DNA of 64,000 nt from assembly GCA_001557505.1 (NCBI GenBank), contig LSAX01000005.1:682001-746000 (forward strand), written 5' to 3'. Shown here piece by piece: positions 23,155 to 32,744 of this stretch. Made by a program: the position numbers and the translations under genes. The first letter of the stretch is position 1, and every line of letters starts with the position of its first letter. Origin of the DNA: Reticulascus tulasneorum (Eukaryota; Ascomycota; Sordariomycetes; Glomerellales; Reticulascaceae). The notes beneath the pieces are model-generated. The model was not told the origin of the DNA, ran no database searches, and was given only the letters and a program-made list of their open reading frames with translations.

Positions 23155-23726
23155 TTAGAGCCGCCCCTCCAACTTTTGCGTCAATGACATAGCAAACAAG
23201 CACGTTCCATCTTTGAGGCTAGCAGCAATGTTAAAAGTCCACGTACCCGTCCGGAGAAACATCCCCGGTATCCAGTAGTCGGTCAGAACGTCATTATAGC
23301 CACTGCTGGTCAGATGTCCGGTGTACTCGCCTGCTGAATTGCGGATAGAGAGGTGGGCTGGGCCGAGGCACTTGGTGCGGAGGGGTACCGTATAGGTAGT
23401 TGCACCCTCAGACCGGCCGTCCGGGAAGACGACGTCCATTGTCACACGAAGCGTGGCGTTGGCAAGATCTTCCTCAAGATGCTCTCGGTCCTTTCTCTTA
23501 GACAGAGGGATCTCGCCTTTAAGGTAGACAAAGAAAACCTGGTCGCTAGGAATGTGTCAATCGTGGCTGTATGAAAGGGAGGCAGACGTATCATACACAG
23601 AGATAGGCAACGGCGCGATCTCGAGGAATTCGACCCGAAATGTTGGTCTTCCTCCGGCACTGGGCCGAATGAGGCGTTGTTGTGCCCCGGAACTGTAGTC
23701 GCAGCGTGTGGGCTGGGTTCGGCCAT
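23155..23726 (-). pseudogene. Conserved fungal hypothetical protein with apparent 1-base deletion
   Basis: A 55-nt-class intron (23596-23546, GTATGA..CCTAG) joins TFRVEFLEIAPLPISV to DQVFFVYLKGEIP, followed by a clean C-terminal part with NDVLTDYWIPGMFLRTGTWTF and CLFAMSLTQKLEGRL, which looks like a beta-sandwich fold kept in several filamentous fungi. The only ATG in range (23726) reads MAEPSPHAATTVPGHNNASF in a different phase. The switch falls near 23638-23648, and one missing base there would restore a single frame (exon 1 is 130 bases where 131 are needed). No in-frame ATG exists for the downstream phase. It could be a real mutation, an assembly error, or an exon I failed to see. Confidence 0.5.
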
Positions 23727-24307
23727 GGCTGCAAGTGTTGATGGCTGAAAGATATTGAAGGTCTAAGAACGGCCAGGACCGCTAGCGCCGTTTAGAGATT
23801 ATTTCTGCAGGTAAAGCAATTTCACAGGTTGAGTACCTGGAATCGGCTTCGCGATCCGTGAGAGTCTCCACGAGTTGGTATGTAGATGAGTGAGTTTTAG
23901 GAGACACAGTTTAAGATAAAACCGAGAGCCGGGGTGATTAAAGAGCACGTGCCAGAGAATAGTGCGGCGGCGTCAACGTGCCGTCATACTCATAGATTCC
24001 GTCCACATTACTGCTCCTGTCAGCACATTGAATCCTCTGGGGTAGTGGCCATAGAGCGGCGACTAGACTAGTGACGACAGAAAATGGCAACTGTCATTCC
24101 AGCGAGCAGCTTGAAACTAATATCATAAATAGTGCGCATTGTCGACCTATACCGAACGACGACTTAGGAGGATGCTTAGTCGGTGAATAGAAACCAGGCG
24201 GTATAGCTGAATCACTGGACAAGTTGAGGACTCCCATGTCACCAAATGCTCATTTGCACTAGACTTTAGTAGCCTTCATATAGATATATACATAAGATAG
24301 AGGAAAG
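23727..24307. other. Intergenic region
   Basis: Upstream of the frameshifted gene and 3' of the second GNAT gene. No feature seen. Confidence 0.4.
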
Positions 24308-25006
24308 CTATACAGCCCTATCCCATTCAACTTTGTTCGCCTTCTTCCAGTACTCTACCCCACTTCGTTGGCGAAATCCCACCTTCGTCAGCACTTCATC
24401 GCTTACTTGAACTCCCTTGTCTGTCTGTGCAATGAACCCTCTCACTCCAGCTTCTTTCTCTGCCCATAGCATCAATCCCCTGGCCGCCTCGGTCCCCCAG
24501 CCCCTCCTCTGCTCGGCCGATATAAATCCATATCTAAGCTCAACCATCTCTTGCCACTGTGGAATGGGCATATCACCCGGTCCTCGTGATGGTAGCTGGG
24601 GCTTCCGCACGCCAACATAACCAACCCAACGCACATCAGTCAGCACTAACTGCTGGAATTCTGCTCCCTCGACAACCCGGACATGCACGTTCACGCCGTC
24701 ACGGCTTTTGATGACCCTGCCGAGATCTTCTTGACCGCTCCATATCCCCACAGCGCAATTCCCCAGTCCCCTCGCTTCCCAAGCAAACTCTCCCTCCTCT
24801 CCAACATCTTTTTCAGACTCCGACTCTGCTTTCACTATCTGTGGAAAGTCTGGGCCGAAAGCCCGAGTAGAGACTGTCGGGAGCGTTTTTAAGTGGGCAT
24901 TGAGAGTGCGGTAAGCAGGCAAATTTATGGCGGATGTCATAGGAAGGATAATAAGGCGGTACGTGAAGATAGCGAAAGGAGGGTGGGTTTGAGTCGCGGA
25001 AGACAT
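24308..25006 (-). CDS. GNAT acetyltransferase, RimJ/RimL-like
   Basis: Intronless, 232 aa from the ATG of MSSATQTHPP; the longer frame starts with GTG and is not used. The acetyl-CoA motif is YGFISAEQRRGWGTEAARGL, followed by a helix and the terminal LTKVGFRQRSGVEYWKK. This matches the acetyltransferase_3 group that modifies small molecules or N-termini of proteins. Substrate cannot be told. Confidence 0.82.
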   Translation of the reverse strand: MSSATQTHPPFAIFTYRLIILPMTSAINLPAYRTLNAHLKTLPTVSTRAFGPDFPQIVKAESESEKDVGEEGEFAWEARGLGNCAVGIWSGQEDLGRVIKSRDGVNVHVRVVEGAEFQQLVLTDVRWVGYVGVRKPQLPSRGPGDMPIPQWQEMVELRYGFISAEQRRGWGTEAARGLMLWAEKEAGVRGFIAQTDKGVQVSDEVLTKVGFRQRSGVEYWKKANKVEWDRAV

Positions 25007-26030
25007 TTTCGACAACTGCACGAGCGCGTTCCTTTCATTTCTATGTAGAAGATAGACGTAAAAGCTGGAGGGTGTGCAAAAGGTCAGACGGGTCTTGTGG
25101 ACAGGTTAAACGGCGCAGACGTCACGTGGCGATATCCACGCCATCAACAAGAACAGCAGACAAAAAGTTGGCTTGCAATTATGACAATAAAGACAACCAA
25201 AACCCATGGGGGCCATCATAGCGCTCGTATACGAGAGAGATGGAGTTAAAGAGATATGGGAGGAGCGGGCCATATTTTCTTGTATCCAGTTAATCGAGAA
25301 AAGAATCCCACAACCATACCTTGGCTGGTGTGGCTCTGCTGGAGGAATCTAGGTCTTATATCCCTTGCAGCCATGATATTATGTGCGAAACAGTACCGTA
25401 TGGTTATAATTATGAGGCCCTCAACCAGGTGTCATGCCTGTTCAGGAATGAAATCAAGTTCGTATTACCAAACAATCAAATGAATATGCTTTGCCAAAAA
25501 CACCACCTCTGGGTGTCTATATAGAGAAACTGAACTCCTTAAACTTGCGGTCTCAGGAGAATAGATCACTGACGTTGATTTTATTATCAAGAGACCTCCT
25601 TGATCCAGCGGAAGGAAAACCCTTGGCCCGGGCGATCAAGAATTGTTACAGCGTATGATTCTGATGAATACGGTTAAATGGTCTGACGTTAAGTCATCTT
25701 TCCAAATCCTTCGCGCTCCGTCCAGTTATTCCGCGCCTCCTTCCAGCGCGAAAGTCATGCTTGTCCATACTACCAGAAACCGGCGAAACCCTCCGCCCCG
25801 CTGCGGACTGAATGGATCTCGCGCAGCCTGTGACCGGTTCCGCAGACGGGAGCCGATTGAACTTTTGTACTATTGATTGAGCATCTAAATACTAAATGCT
25901 CGAACTCGCCACAATGCTTCTAGTTTTTCTTCTCTGCATAACATCCCAAAAGCTTCTTGTCTCTGTGCCGAAAGTCTGTCAGCAAACGTCAAAAACATAT
26001 TGAACTCGTCCTTCAAACACCCCAAACACC
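25007..26030. promoter_or_regulatory. Divergent intergenic region
   Basis: Between the GNAT gene (left) and the small secreted protein gene (right). No coding region is supported. Pyrimidine-rich sequence near 25918-25970 precedes the secreted protein start. Confidence 0.4.
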
Positions 26031-26303
26031 ATGCATTTCTCCACTCTCTTCGCGCTTTTGCCCGTTGTGGCTGCCGCTGTCACCCCCCAACTAGTGCCTC
26101 GAGCATGCGTGGAGATGTATAATGGCCGGTGGCCAAATTGCGACGCCAGGCCCAAGCCAGCGACATTGGCCGAGTGCGACCCATGCGCCAATCCCTTGCA
26201 ATCAGGGAACAAAATCTGCATGTCCGGCCGCAAGAGCTGCTGGTATGAGGTGCCAGGGAAATGGGGAAATTACCAGGTCGTTTCTTTCGACGAGGCTTGC
26301 TAG
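26031..26303 (+). CDS. Small secreted cysteine-rich protein (90 aa)
   Basis: Not recognised. A single exon codes for a signal peptide (MHFSTLFALLPVVAAAVTPQ) and a mature part of about 72 residues with seven cysteines (RAC, PNC, AEC, DPC, KIC, KSC, EAC at the very end). A CDPC pair and an aromatic-rich GRWPN segment are notable. The size and cysteine load fit effector-like or antimicrobial-type secreted proteins of fungi; this is inference. The odd cysteine number leaves one unpaired or a missed exon. Confidence 0.7.
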   Translation: MHFSTLFALLPVVAAAVTPQLVPRACVEMYNGRWPNCDARPKPATLAECDPCANPLQSGNKICMSGRKSCWYEVPGKWGNYQVVSFDEAC

Positions 26304-27370
26304 AGCAAATCAACGTTGTATGGTGTGGCATCCTCTGCTTCAAATCGATGGAGACCCTCACCAAAGCCGAGACATATTCCAATCTGGGAGATTTAAGTTG
26401 TTGGTCAATCTTCGACCCTGAACCGTCTTCACCGTTGGAAATACTAAAGATCCGGTTATCGTGTCCTTCCGGCAGTTAGAATCGCATACATAGAAAGATA
26501 TCCATCCTGTTCCACCCTTATTTATATAATCCCACATTTTGGGAAGTCTTGTTTGTTCCCAGGCATATTGGCCAAGGGAGACCTAGTCCCTCATTTCCCC
26601 CCAATGCATTATCGGCCAGAGATGGTATTATACCTCGCCGTCCTCATGCCGTTCTTCCCCATTTGTCATGGGGCAGAAAACTGTGATGAACAACTAGACT
26701 GGCGAGCTTGGGCACTTCGTTGGCAGTTTTACACGAGGTAGGTGGAAGAATGCCACAGTTATGAGCGTTGGGAATCCTGGTCAATTGACGCTTTCGAACC
26801 AGGATGTGGTCTAAGAAATGAAAGATTCCCGCTGGAGAATACGGCATCTATCACAGAATATGATACGACACAGGAACGCCTTACATGATACAATGAATAC
26901 ATTTCAGTTCAGACCGCCTTGGTGACATGAACACTTGAACAGGCTCTGGCATCTCGACTTTTGAGAACATCTTGTCGGCCTACAGTGTTAGACATGGCAT
27001 GTGTATGCTAACAACTAGGTGTTAGACGAGCATAGGAGAGCTGAACCTGGCTTAACCTTACTAAATACAAGAGTAAAGCAGCGAGTGTAAATACTGTGAT
27101 ACGGTCTAAATAGATTCATTCGACCGCATTGATCAGTATGCGTGCTTGGACCTAAAAACTTGGCGGCTCTGGCTAGCTCAGCCTACCAATATTCTCAGGT
27201 GTCGCATGAGCACTAAGCTCGAATTGGCATAACTGCGACACGATGGCGTTTATTGGGTGTTTCTCTTCCAACCGAACCGGGAGAATGACGTTTCTGTATT
27301 TCAAGTTGGCATGCAATGAATTGAGAATCTTATCTGTGTTTTTCTCTTGCCGCAAGCCGCCACATTACCA
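26304..27370. other. Intergenic region upstream of HET gene
   Basis: About 1.07 kb without a supported gene, repeat or RNA. Confidence 0.4.
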
Positions 27371-29485
27371 ATGCAGTCTTTCCAGTATGAAAAACTGGCT
27401 ACTCCCAGCACTATCCGGATCCTGAACTTATATCCAGCCCGCAAAAACTCGGACCCTCTCGAGTTCGATCTGGCGCATCGCAGCCGCGGGGGGAAAGGCA
27501 GAGCCCGTCCGTACGATGCAGTCTCCTATGTCTGGGGCATACCGAACTTTACGCATCAGATGCGATGTAGGTCTCAAGATACAGATATAGCAATTACTGC
27601 CACGGTGGATAGTCTACTACGGCACTTACGCGACAAGACCGCCGTCGTTAGGCTGTGGGTTGATGCGATCTGCATTAACCAAGCTGATGAAGAGGATAAG
27701 ACGATACAAGTGCCGCTTATGGACAAGATATACGGCGAAGCAGAGGTAGTCCATATTTGGTTGGGAGACGCAACCAGTGAGACGGAGAAGGTCTTCTCAT
27801 TCCTCGAGGACATTGGAAGGCTAAACTGTGGTAGCGACGACATCATCAAATCTTGCCTCAGGAACATATTCAAAGACGACTCACTACTACCGATACAGTC
27901 TTTCCTTCATAACCCATGGTTTCAACGGCGCTGGATCGTTCAAGAAGCAATCAAAAGCGATAAGAAGCTTGTCCACTGGGGCATTTACAAAATCGATTGG
28001 ACCTGGTTTAGGACCAGTCTCGTTACGCTAAAACGTGATGCCCCGAGCCTTCAGTTTGATACCGCCGCAAAGCTTTCTCTCTACAGTATGGACCGTCTTG
28101 AGTTTGGGGAAAGGGGCATCCTGACACTACTATGGGATTACCATAACACTGCATGCTCTGACCTCCGCGACCGGCTCTTTGCATTTCACTCTCTAGCGCC
28201 AGATACCAGCTATAGGTCTCTCTCGAAGATCTCCTGGCCAGTCGATTACTCTAGCCATTGGTCTGATATCTATATACGATTTGCACTGGCTCTTACAGAC
28301 AGCTACATGACAGAGCTCCTAGCCCACGCCACCTCATTCGGCTCCACTATGGAGGTAGATCCTCGCTTGCCCTCATGGGTTCCTAACTGGCCAGCTCCGA
28401 GAAAATCCCCATTCGGCAATTTCGAATATCGGTACATAGGAGACTTCATGACTAAAGTCAAAAAGGTCAGACAAAACGTAACATTCCGGGGTTTGGATGC
28501 CAAGCCTAGTTGTGAAACTGTCTGGTGTTTAGCGTTCACTGGCATACGGAGAGGCACGGTTCGAGGTATCTGGGAGGCATGGCCATCAACGGCAACAGCT
28601 TCCCAAGTGAGAGACTACCTTGCGCGGTGGATGAGAGGCAAAGACTGCCAGGTACCAATCCAGGGCGCTCCAAGTAGAATGAATGCACGGGTGGATATAT
28701 GTAGAGGCAGATCGTTCTTCGAAACAGAGGGGGAAATACTTTTGGGATTGCTTGGCCGCGGTCTGATCCTGTTCAGCGTGTACCAAGAACATTATGCCTT
28801 CTTACCGCATGTCGAACATTCTCTACGAAACAAGTCGAAGAAGGCTTATTCATTGTCGACCGGTGCCAGCCGCATGATGGCTTGGTGGCTCTCCCTCGTT
28901 GTCCCCAGCAGCCGACTGCCAGAAGAGACAAAAGACCGCACAGAAGACCTTCCAGGCCATTGGCCCAGAGTTCAAAAGGTCTTGGGATTGGTTGATGATG
29001 AAGGCCGGGTTATTCGCAGCAGACTTAAGACAGACGAAGACCACCCGACTATGAACGACGCCGACCATATTTTTCTCGGAGAGGCAGAACAGAGAACCAT
29101 CCCACGCCTGCTGCGAGATGTGGAAGAAATGATGGTTGGCAAGCGTATATTCTATACTATCAGTACTGATGGCCCCAGGAGTCGACATATTCTTCGCTTG
29201 TGGCTTGGACTAACTAGCATGAAAGTAGGGGATATAGTTGTTCAGCTGACTACAAACGCGTGGAGGGACGCAACATGGGATGGCATCGCGTTCCTCATGC
29301 GGCCAATGGAAGACGAGGGAGTTCCCGAGCCGAATGGGGCCCAGGATGGAGAACGGAAAAACAGATACCGACTAATTGGATGCTGCATCTGTTTCGAGCA
29401 TGAGTTTGTCGACTCACTGAAGAATCAGAGCCCAGCCGCTGATTTTCTACACGAAAGCAACCAGGAGGAATTTATCATCGTTTAA
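27371..29485 (+). CDS. HET-domain (heterokaryon incompatibility) protein
   Basis: Intronless, 704 aa. The open frame extends 24 bases further upstream to a TTG, but the first ATG is at 27371. The HET domain spans about residues 45-190: YDAVSYVWG, LWVDAICINQADEEDKTIQVPLM, IYGEAEVVHIWLGD and NPWFQRRWIVQEA, all canonical. The C-terminal half is the variable part, ending with a GDIVVQL..RYRLIGCCICF segment usual for this class. HET proteins can trigger cell death after fusion of unlike hyphae; whether this one is a compatibility determinant is unknown. A second, broken HET gene lies 3.3 kb downstream. Confidence 0.93.
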   Translation: MQSFQYEKLATPSTIRILNLYPARKNSDPLEFDLAHRSRGGKGRARPYDAVSYVWGIPNFTHQMRCRSQDTDIAITATVDSLLRHLRDKTAVVRLWVDAICINQADEEDKTIQVPLMDKIYGEAEVVHIWLGDATSETEKVFSFLEDIGRLNCGSDDIIKSCLRNIFKDDSLLPIQSFLHNPWFQRRWIVQEAIKSDKKLVHWGIYKIDWTWFRTSLVTLKRDAPSLQFDTAAKLSLYSMDRLEFGERGILTLLWDYHNTACSDLRDRLFAFHSLAPDTSYRSLSKISWPVDYSSHWSDIYIRFALALTDSYMTELLAHATSFGSTMEVDPRLPSWVPNWPAPRKSPFGNFEYRYIGDFMTKVKKVRQNVTFRGLDAKPSCETVWCLAFTGIRRGTVRGIWEAWPSTATASQVRDYLARWMRGKDCQVPIQGAPSRMNARVDICRGRSFFETEGEILLGLLGRGLILFSVYQEHYAFLPHVEHSLRNKSKKAYSLSTGASRMMAWWLSLVVPSSRLPEETKDRTEDLPGHWPRVQKVLGLVDDEGRVIRSRLKTDEDHPTMNDADHIFLGEAEQRTIPRLLRDVEEMMVGKRIFYTISTDGPRSRHILRLWLGLTSMKVGDIVVQLTTNAWRDATWDGIAFLMRPMEDEGVPEPNGAQDGERKNRYRLIGCCICFEHEFVDSLKNQSPAADFLHESNQEEFIIV

Positions 29486-30239
29486 CCAATATAAAGCAAG
29501 ATCCATTCTTTGCAACTCATGCCCTAAACCTATGCTCCCAGCACCTAACCCAATGTGGCTCACATTTGTGACTCGTCCTTATGACATATGATGCAGCGTC
29601 TCTGCATACTATGGCGGAAGTCAAATTTAACCTCTGCACATACTCCCCCTTTCTTGCTTCTTAAACATGTAACCGCAGCAGCCGCTAGGTGGAATTGAGA
29701 CGCCTACTATCGCGAATCCGCGAACATTCTCCATAGCGGGCCGAAATGTGATAAGGATACCAGCTGGGGCAGAGGCGCTCGAGTGCATCTGCAGAGTTGT
29801 CGGCAAGCTTCTGGTTAGCTTGAATCGTATTGTGGCCAATTAAACGATTGATAATAAATATCGCAAGATTTCCCCATAATCCTTCCTATTTAGGAGTAAG
29901 AGTAGCTGGATTCGAGGGTTTTGTAGGAATATATACGAGTGCAAATCCCATAAGCGGGTACTGATTAGACCGGATCTGACACTTTGTGGTCGCCCTGCAA
30001 ACCCGGAAATCTTCTAGGCCCCCAATTAAGGCACGTGGTGTTCTAATTGTTCTCCAACTCATTGATCGGCCCGGCTCCTCCCGCTATAACGCGCATTTTT
30101 CTTTTGTTGATACGGAGGATTTCCGTTAACCACCCACTAAGAAGCGACGATTGATCCCTAGACAGCAGATCTGAGCTGTCTCATGGCATGGATACTTAGC
30201 GCTAACGCAAGCCACAAGCGTTGTGTACCGTATTTATTA

Positions 30240-30329
30240 TTTACGGAGGAGCACTTCAGAGATTTACGGATAGCACTTCAAAGATTTATGGAGGAACGCT
30301 TTAGAGTTTACGGAGGATCATTTCAACAG
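30240..30329 (+). repeat. Minisatellite, about 22-23 base unit, four copies
   Basis: Units begin TTTACGGAGGAGCACTTCAGA, TTTACGGATAGCACTTCAAAGA, TTTATGGAGGAACGCTTTAG and TTTACGGAGGATCATTTCAACAG. Divergence between copies suggests an old array. Confidence 0.6.
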
Positions 30330-30549
30330 TTGGAGCTTGCCAAGGATTTCTCTGAGATAGTTTCATCCAATAATAGCGGAAGAATTGAAGCCATCATGTA
30401 CTTTCAGTCTTCTTACTAAAGGTTCTTTTAGTTATAGGGGGTTTAGTTGATACTCTGCGAGTTGCGCCTTATGACCTTAGCATTTGTAGGATCAAGTACG
30501 ATATTCTTATAGCGCTCTCGGTGCTTGAACAGATGTAGAGATATCCACC

Positions 30550-30577
30550 AGAACCTCGGACTCAGAACCTCGGACTC
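30550..30577 (+). repeat. 14-base tandem unit, two copies
   Basis: Two perfect copies of AGAACCTCGGACTC, directly abutting the dispersed repeat that follows. The same unit recurs at 30804. Confidence 0.8.
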
Positions 30578-30680
30578 GGGCGACGAAGATAGGCTCTACA
30601 CCTCCACGTGGTGTCGCCTTGGAACTTGAAGTCATCCATCGAATTGAAAGCCAGCGTAGGGACGTAGCAGCAACGGCGTG
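30578..30680 (-). repeat. Dispersed repeat copy 2 (inverted match of 10640-10761)
   Basis: Reverse complement carries CTACGCTGGCT, CAAGGCGACACCACGTGGAGG and TCTTCGTCGCCC, matching copy 1 at 10640-10761. Flanked on its left by the 14-base array. Confidence 0.6.
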
Positions 30681-30803
30681 GCGTTGCTATGACCCTAGGC
30701 GTGCTTCGATCTCCGTTCTCTTGGGCCTGACTGGAGGATAGGTTAATAGGGTTTAGTCATACTGCCCACTATTACATAGGTAGTAAATACAAAATCTTAC
30801 AAG

Positions 30804-30845
30804 AGAACCTCGGACTCAGAACCTCGGACTCAGGACCTCGGACTC
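30804..30845 (+). repeat. 14-base tandem unit, three copies
   Basis: Two perfect AGAACCTCGGACTC units and a third with one change (AGGACCTCGGACTC), then a partial unit. About 226 bases separate it from the first array, so the two arrays bracket the dispersed repeat. Confidence 0.8.
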
Positions 30846-31041
30846 TGAACCAGTAGCAACATGAACGTGGCTCAAGACTTTGGAAGAGGCATCTATAGCA
30901 TCCTTGATGAAAGGACTCATCGAGATCCTTGACGTGAAGATCGATATCTCGGGCGCCGACGACGAGGTAACATGTAGGCTGAGCATAACCTCAGCTATGT
31001 TGGGTGGCACTTTCATGATGAGATAGGATGTTAAGATGATG

Positions 31042-31049
31042 TATAAAAG
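31042..31049 (+). promoter_or_regulatory. TATA box of small secreted protein gene
   Basis: TATAAAAG lies 96 bases before the ATG, followed by a CA/CT-rich leader (CATCTTCACATCACTTC), a usual core promoter layout for strongly expressed fungal genes. Confidence 0.55.
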
Positions 31050-31144
31050 CTCCAGTGAATCCCCTTGAATCACCAAGATCTCACATTCAACAATCACATC
31101 TTCACATCACTTCTTACTTCATCATCACAAAATCACAAGCAAAA

Positions 31145-31646
31145 ATGAAGGTCACAGCTACCATTCTCTCTATCGCTCTGGTCGCGACCAATACCATGAC
31201 CGTTCTTGCAGATCCCGTAGGGTGCTATGGGAGCGGAAGTCATCTCGGCCTCCAACCTGATGGTCAATTCCACTCTCAACGTGCCTGCGAGGGCTACGAT
31301 GGTAAAAAGGGTGCCTTTCAAGGTACCTTTGGTCCCGGCGAGAAAAAGTCCGTCTGTGTCAACGACGGTCGCGGATCCAGGATCAACATGGAAATCAGAA
31401 ATGAAAACACGTTCCAGTCGCTCGACCTCGGTGACCAGGATTGTACCAAGGAGTTCAGGAAGATCATGGACGCATGCCATGTTTGGAATGGAGGTGTATA
31501 TTTGGTTAGAGGCGGTCGTAACACCAATGCTGCATGGTGGTTCAAGTGAGTTTTGATTCATATACTTCTCCTTATTATTAAAGTTCTTTGAAAGTTTATG
31601 TTGCTGATTATGCATTAGCTTTGACCCTAATGCCGGAACTTGCTAG
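31145..31646 (+). CDS. Small secreted protein, unknown function
   Basis: Not recognised. Exons 31145-31545 and 31619-31646 give 142 aa; the short last exon adds FDPNAGTC then stop. Signal peptide is MKVTATILSIALVATNTMTV with cleavage likely near LADPVG. The mature protein has six cysteines (VGC, RAC, SVC, QDC, DAC and the terminal GTC), fitting three disulfides. The glycine-rich, compact make-up and the DPNxGxC end resemble a family of small fungal secreted proteins with effector-like features; no enzyme motif is seen. It lies inside a repeat-rich, HET-gene-rich stretch. Confidence 0.78.
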
Positions 31647-32744
31647 ACTGGCTATATTCCCCTGGCAAGACTGGCTCTTATCTGCTGTTTAAGTTGTAGC
31701 CACACCTTCCGACAATTTCATGACTCAGCTAAGCAAAAGAATGGGGCAACGAAAAGTGCCACACAATTTGTTTCATTTCTTTTCTTTCTTGTAGGGGACG
31801 ATTCGGTACATCCAGTCTGATTTATGTTGAGGTTTGAAGTTGCCAAGACGTGGGGTTGATGATTACCCAAGTCATTCGTTTCTTTACTCCGACGTTTCTA
31901 TTTGCGTTGCTCACATTCGCTTATAAGCAACAAGAGCAAAAGTGAGCTTCGAACAAATCTATTCATTCAACCAACCAACCACTTACAATTCATTGCTGTG
32001 CACATGTGAGAGCAGACTTTCCTAGCTGGTCAAATAACACGCCTACAATTCTTACCAAGCTGTGGTCAGATTAAAGCTCTATGTAGCTGGTCACACCCAC
32101 GTTTACCCCCGCTCTACTACGTGGTGGTCAGGGTACCTTGGACAGGGGTTAGCTACGGCCAGGTTGGGTGTATTCTCCTACGAAGTAGAGTACGTGACTG
32201 CCAGTCTTACCTACTCACAGTCATTCATCTCCCTCTCTGCTGCGTTTCTTGCCACATCACATCAGAACGTGATTCTCTCCTTCCAATTAGTATGACTGGT
32301 CCCTTGTGCGTCTCGATGGCCTCAGAGCATACCAAACTCCCTGTCTTGGGCTCCGACAAGAAGTATCTCCGTCCTGATTGCATTTCTCTCATCCAAAATG
32401 TTTACGCGAAGAAGTCATCGGCTCCTCGGAAGCCATTTCGGCGCGGTACGACAGATTCCATCATTAAAAACACTAATACTCCCAATTACGGAGAATGATA
32501 GAAGGCATCGATCGGAAATAATAGAGTTTCTTCTGGCGATCTCAGTGAATTTGACCGCATCGAATGGTCTGAATCCATGCATTAGTCTCCCCGCCTCAAG
32601 CCCTTTTGGGAAATCAGCTGCGAAGCCGTCACGTGGGCAGCTGGCTGAAAATGAGCGTCCCTTCTATTTCCCACTCCGAGTTAGCTGAGCCTGTCCGTCA
32701 AGGCGACGCTGCTGACGTCGTCACAAATCGGGAACGTAGAGGGT
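31647..32744. other. Intergenic region
   Basis: 1.1 kb between the small secreted protein gene and the broken HET gene. Short frames near 32062-32690 have no recognisable content. Confidence 0.4.

Larger units (their letters stand above)
29486..31144. other. Repeat-bearing gene-free stretch
   Basis: Holds a roughly 23-base minisatellite (30240-30329), two arrays of a 14-base unit (30550-30577 and 30804-30845), the second copy of the dispersed repeat (30578-30680) and a TATA box for the next gene. Small frames at 29627-29839 and 30183-30419 are not convincing genes. Confidence 0.5.

Noticed and set aside
29627..29839. 70-codon minus-strand open frame
   Set aside because: Short, no signal peptide or motif; could be a remnant but nothing supports a gene.
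30161..30180. Inverted repeat GACAGC..GCTGTC
   Set aside because: Six-base arms are too short to call a terminal repeat or a terminator.
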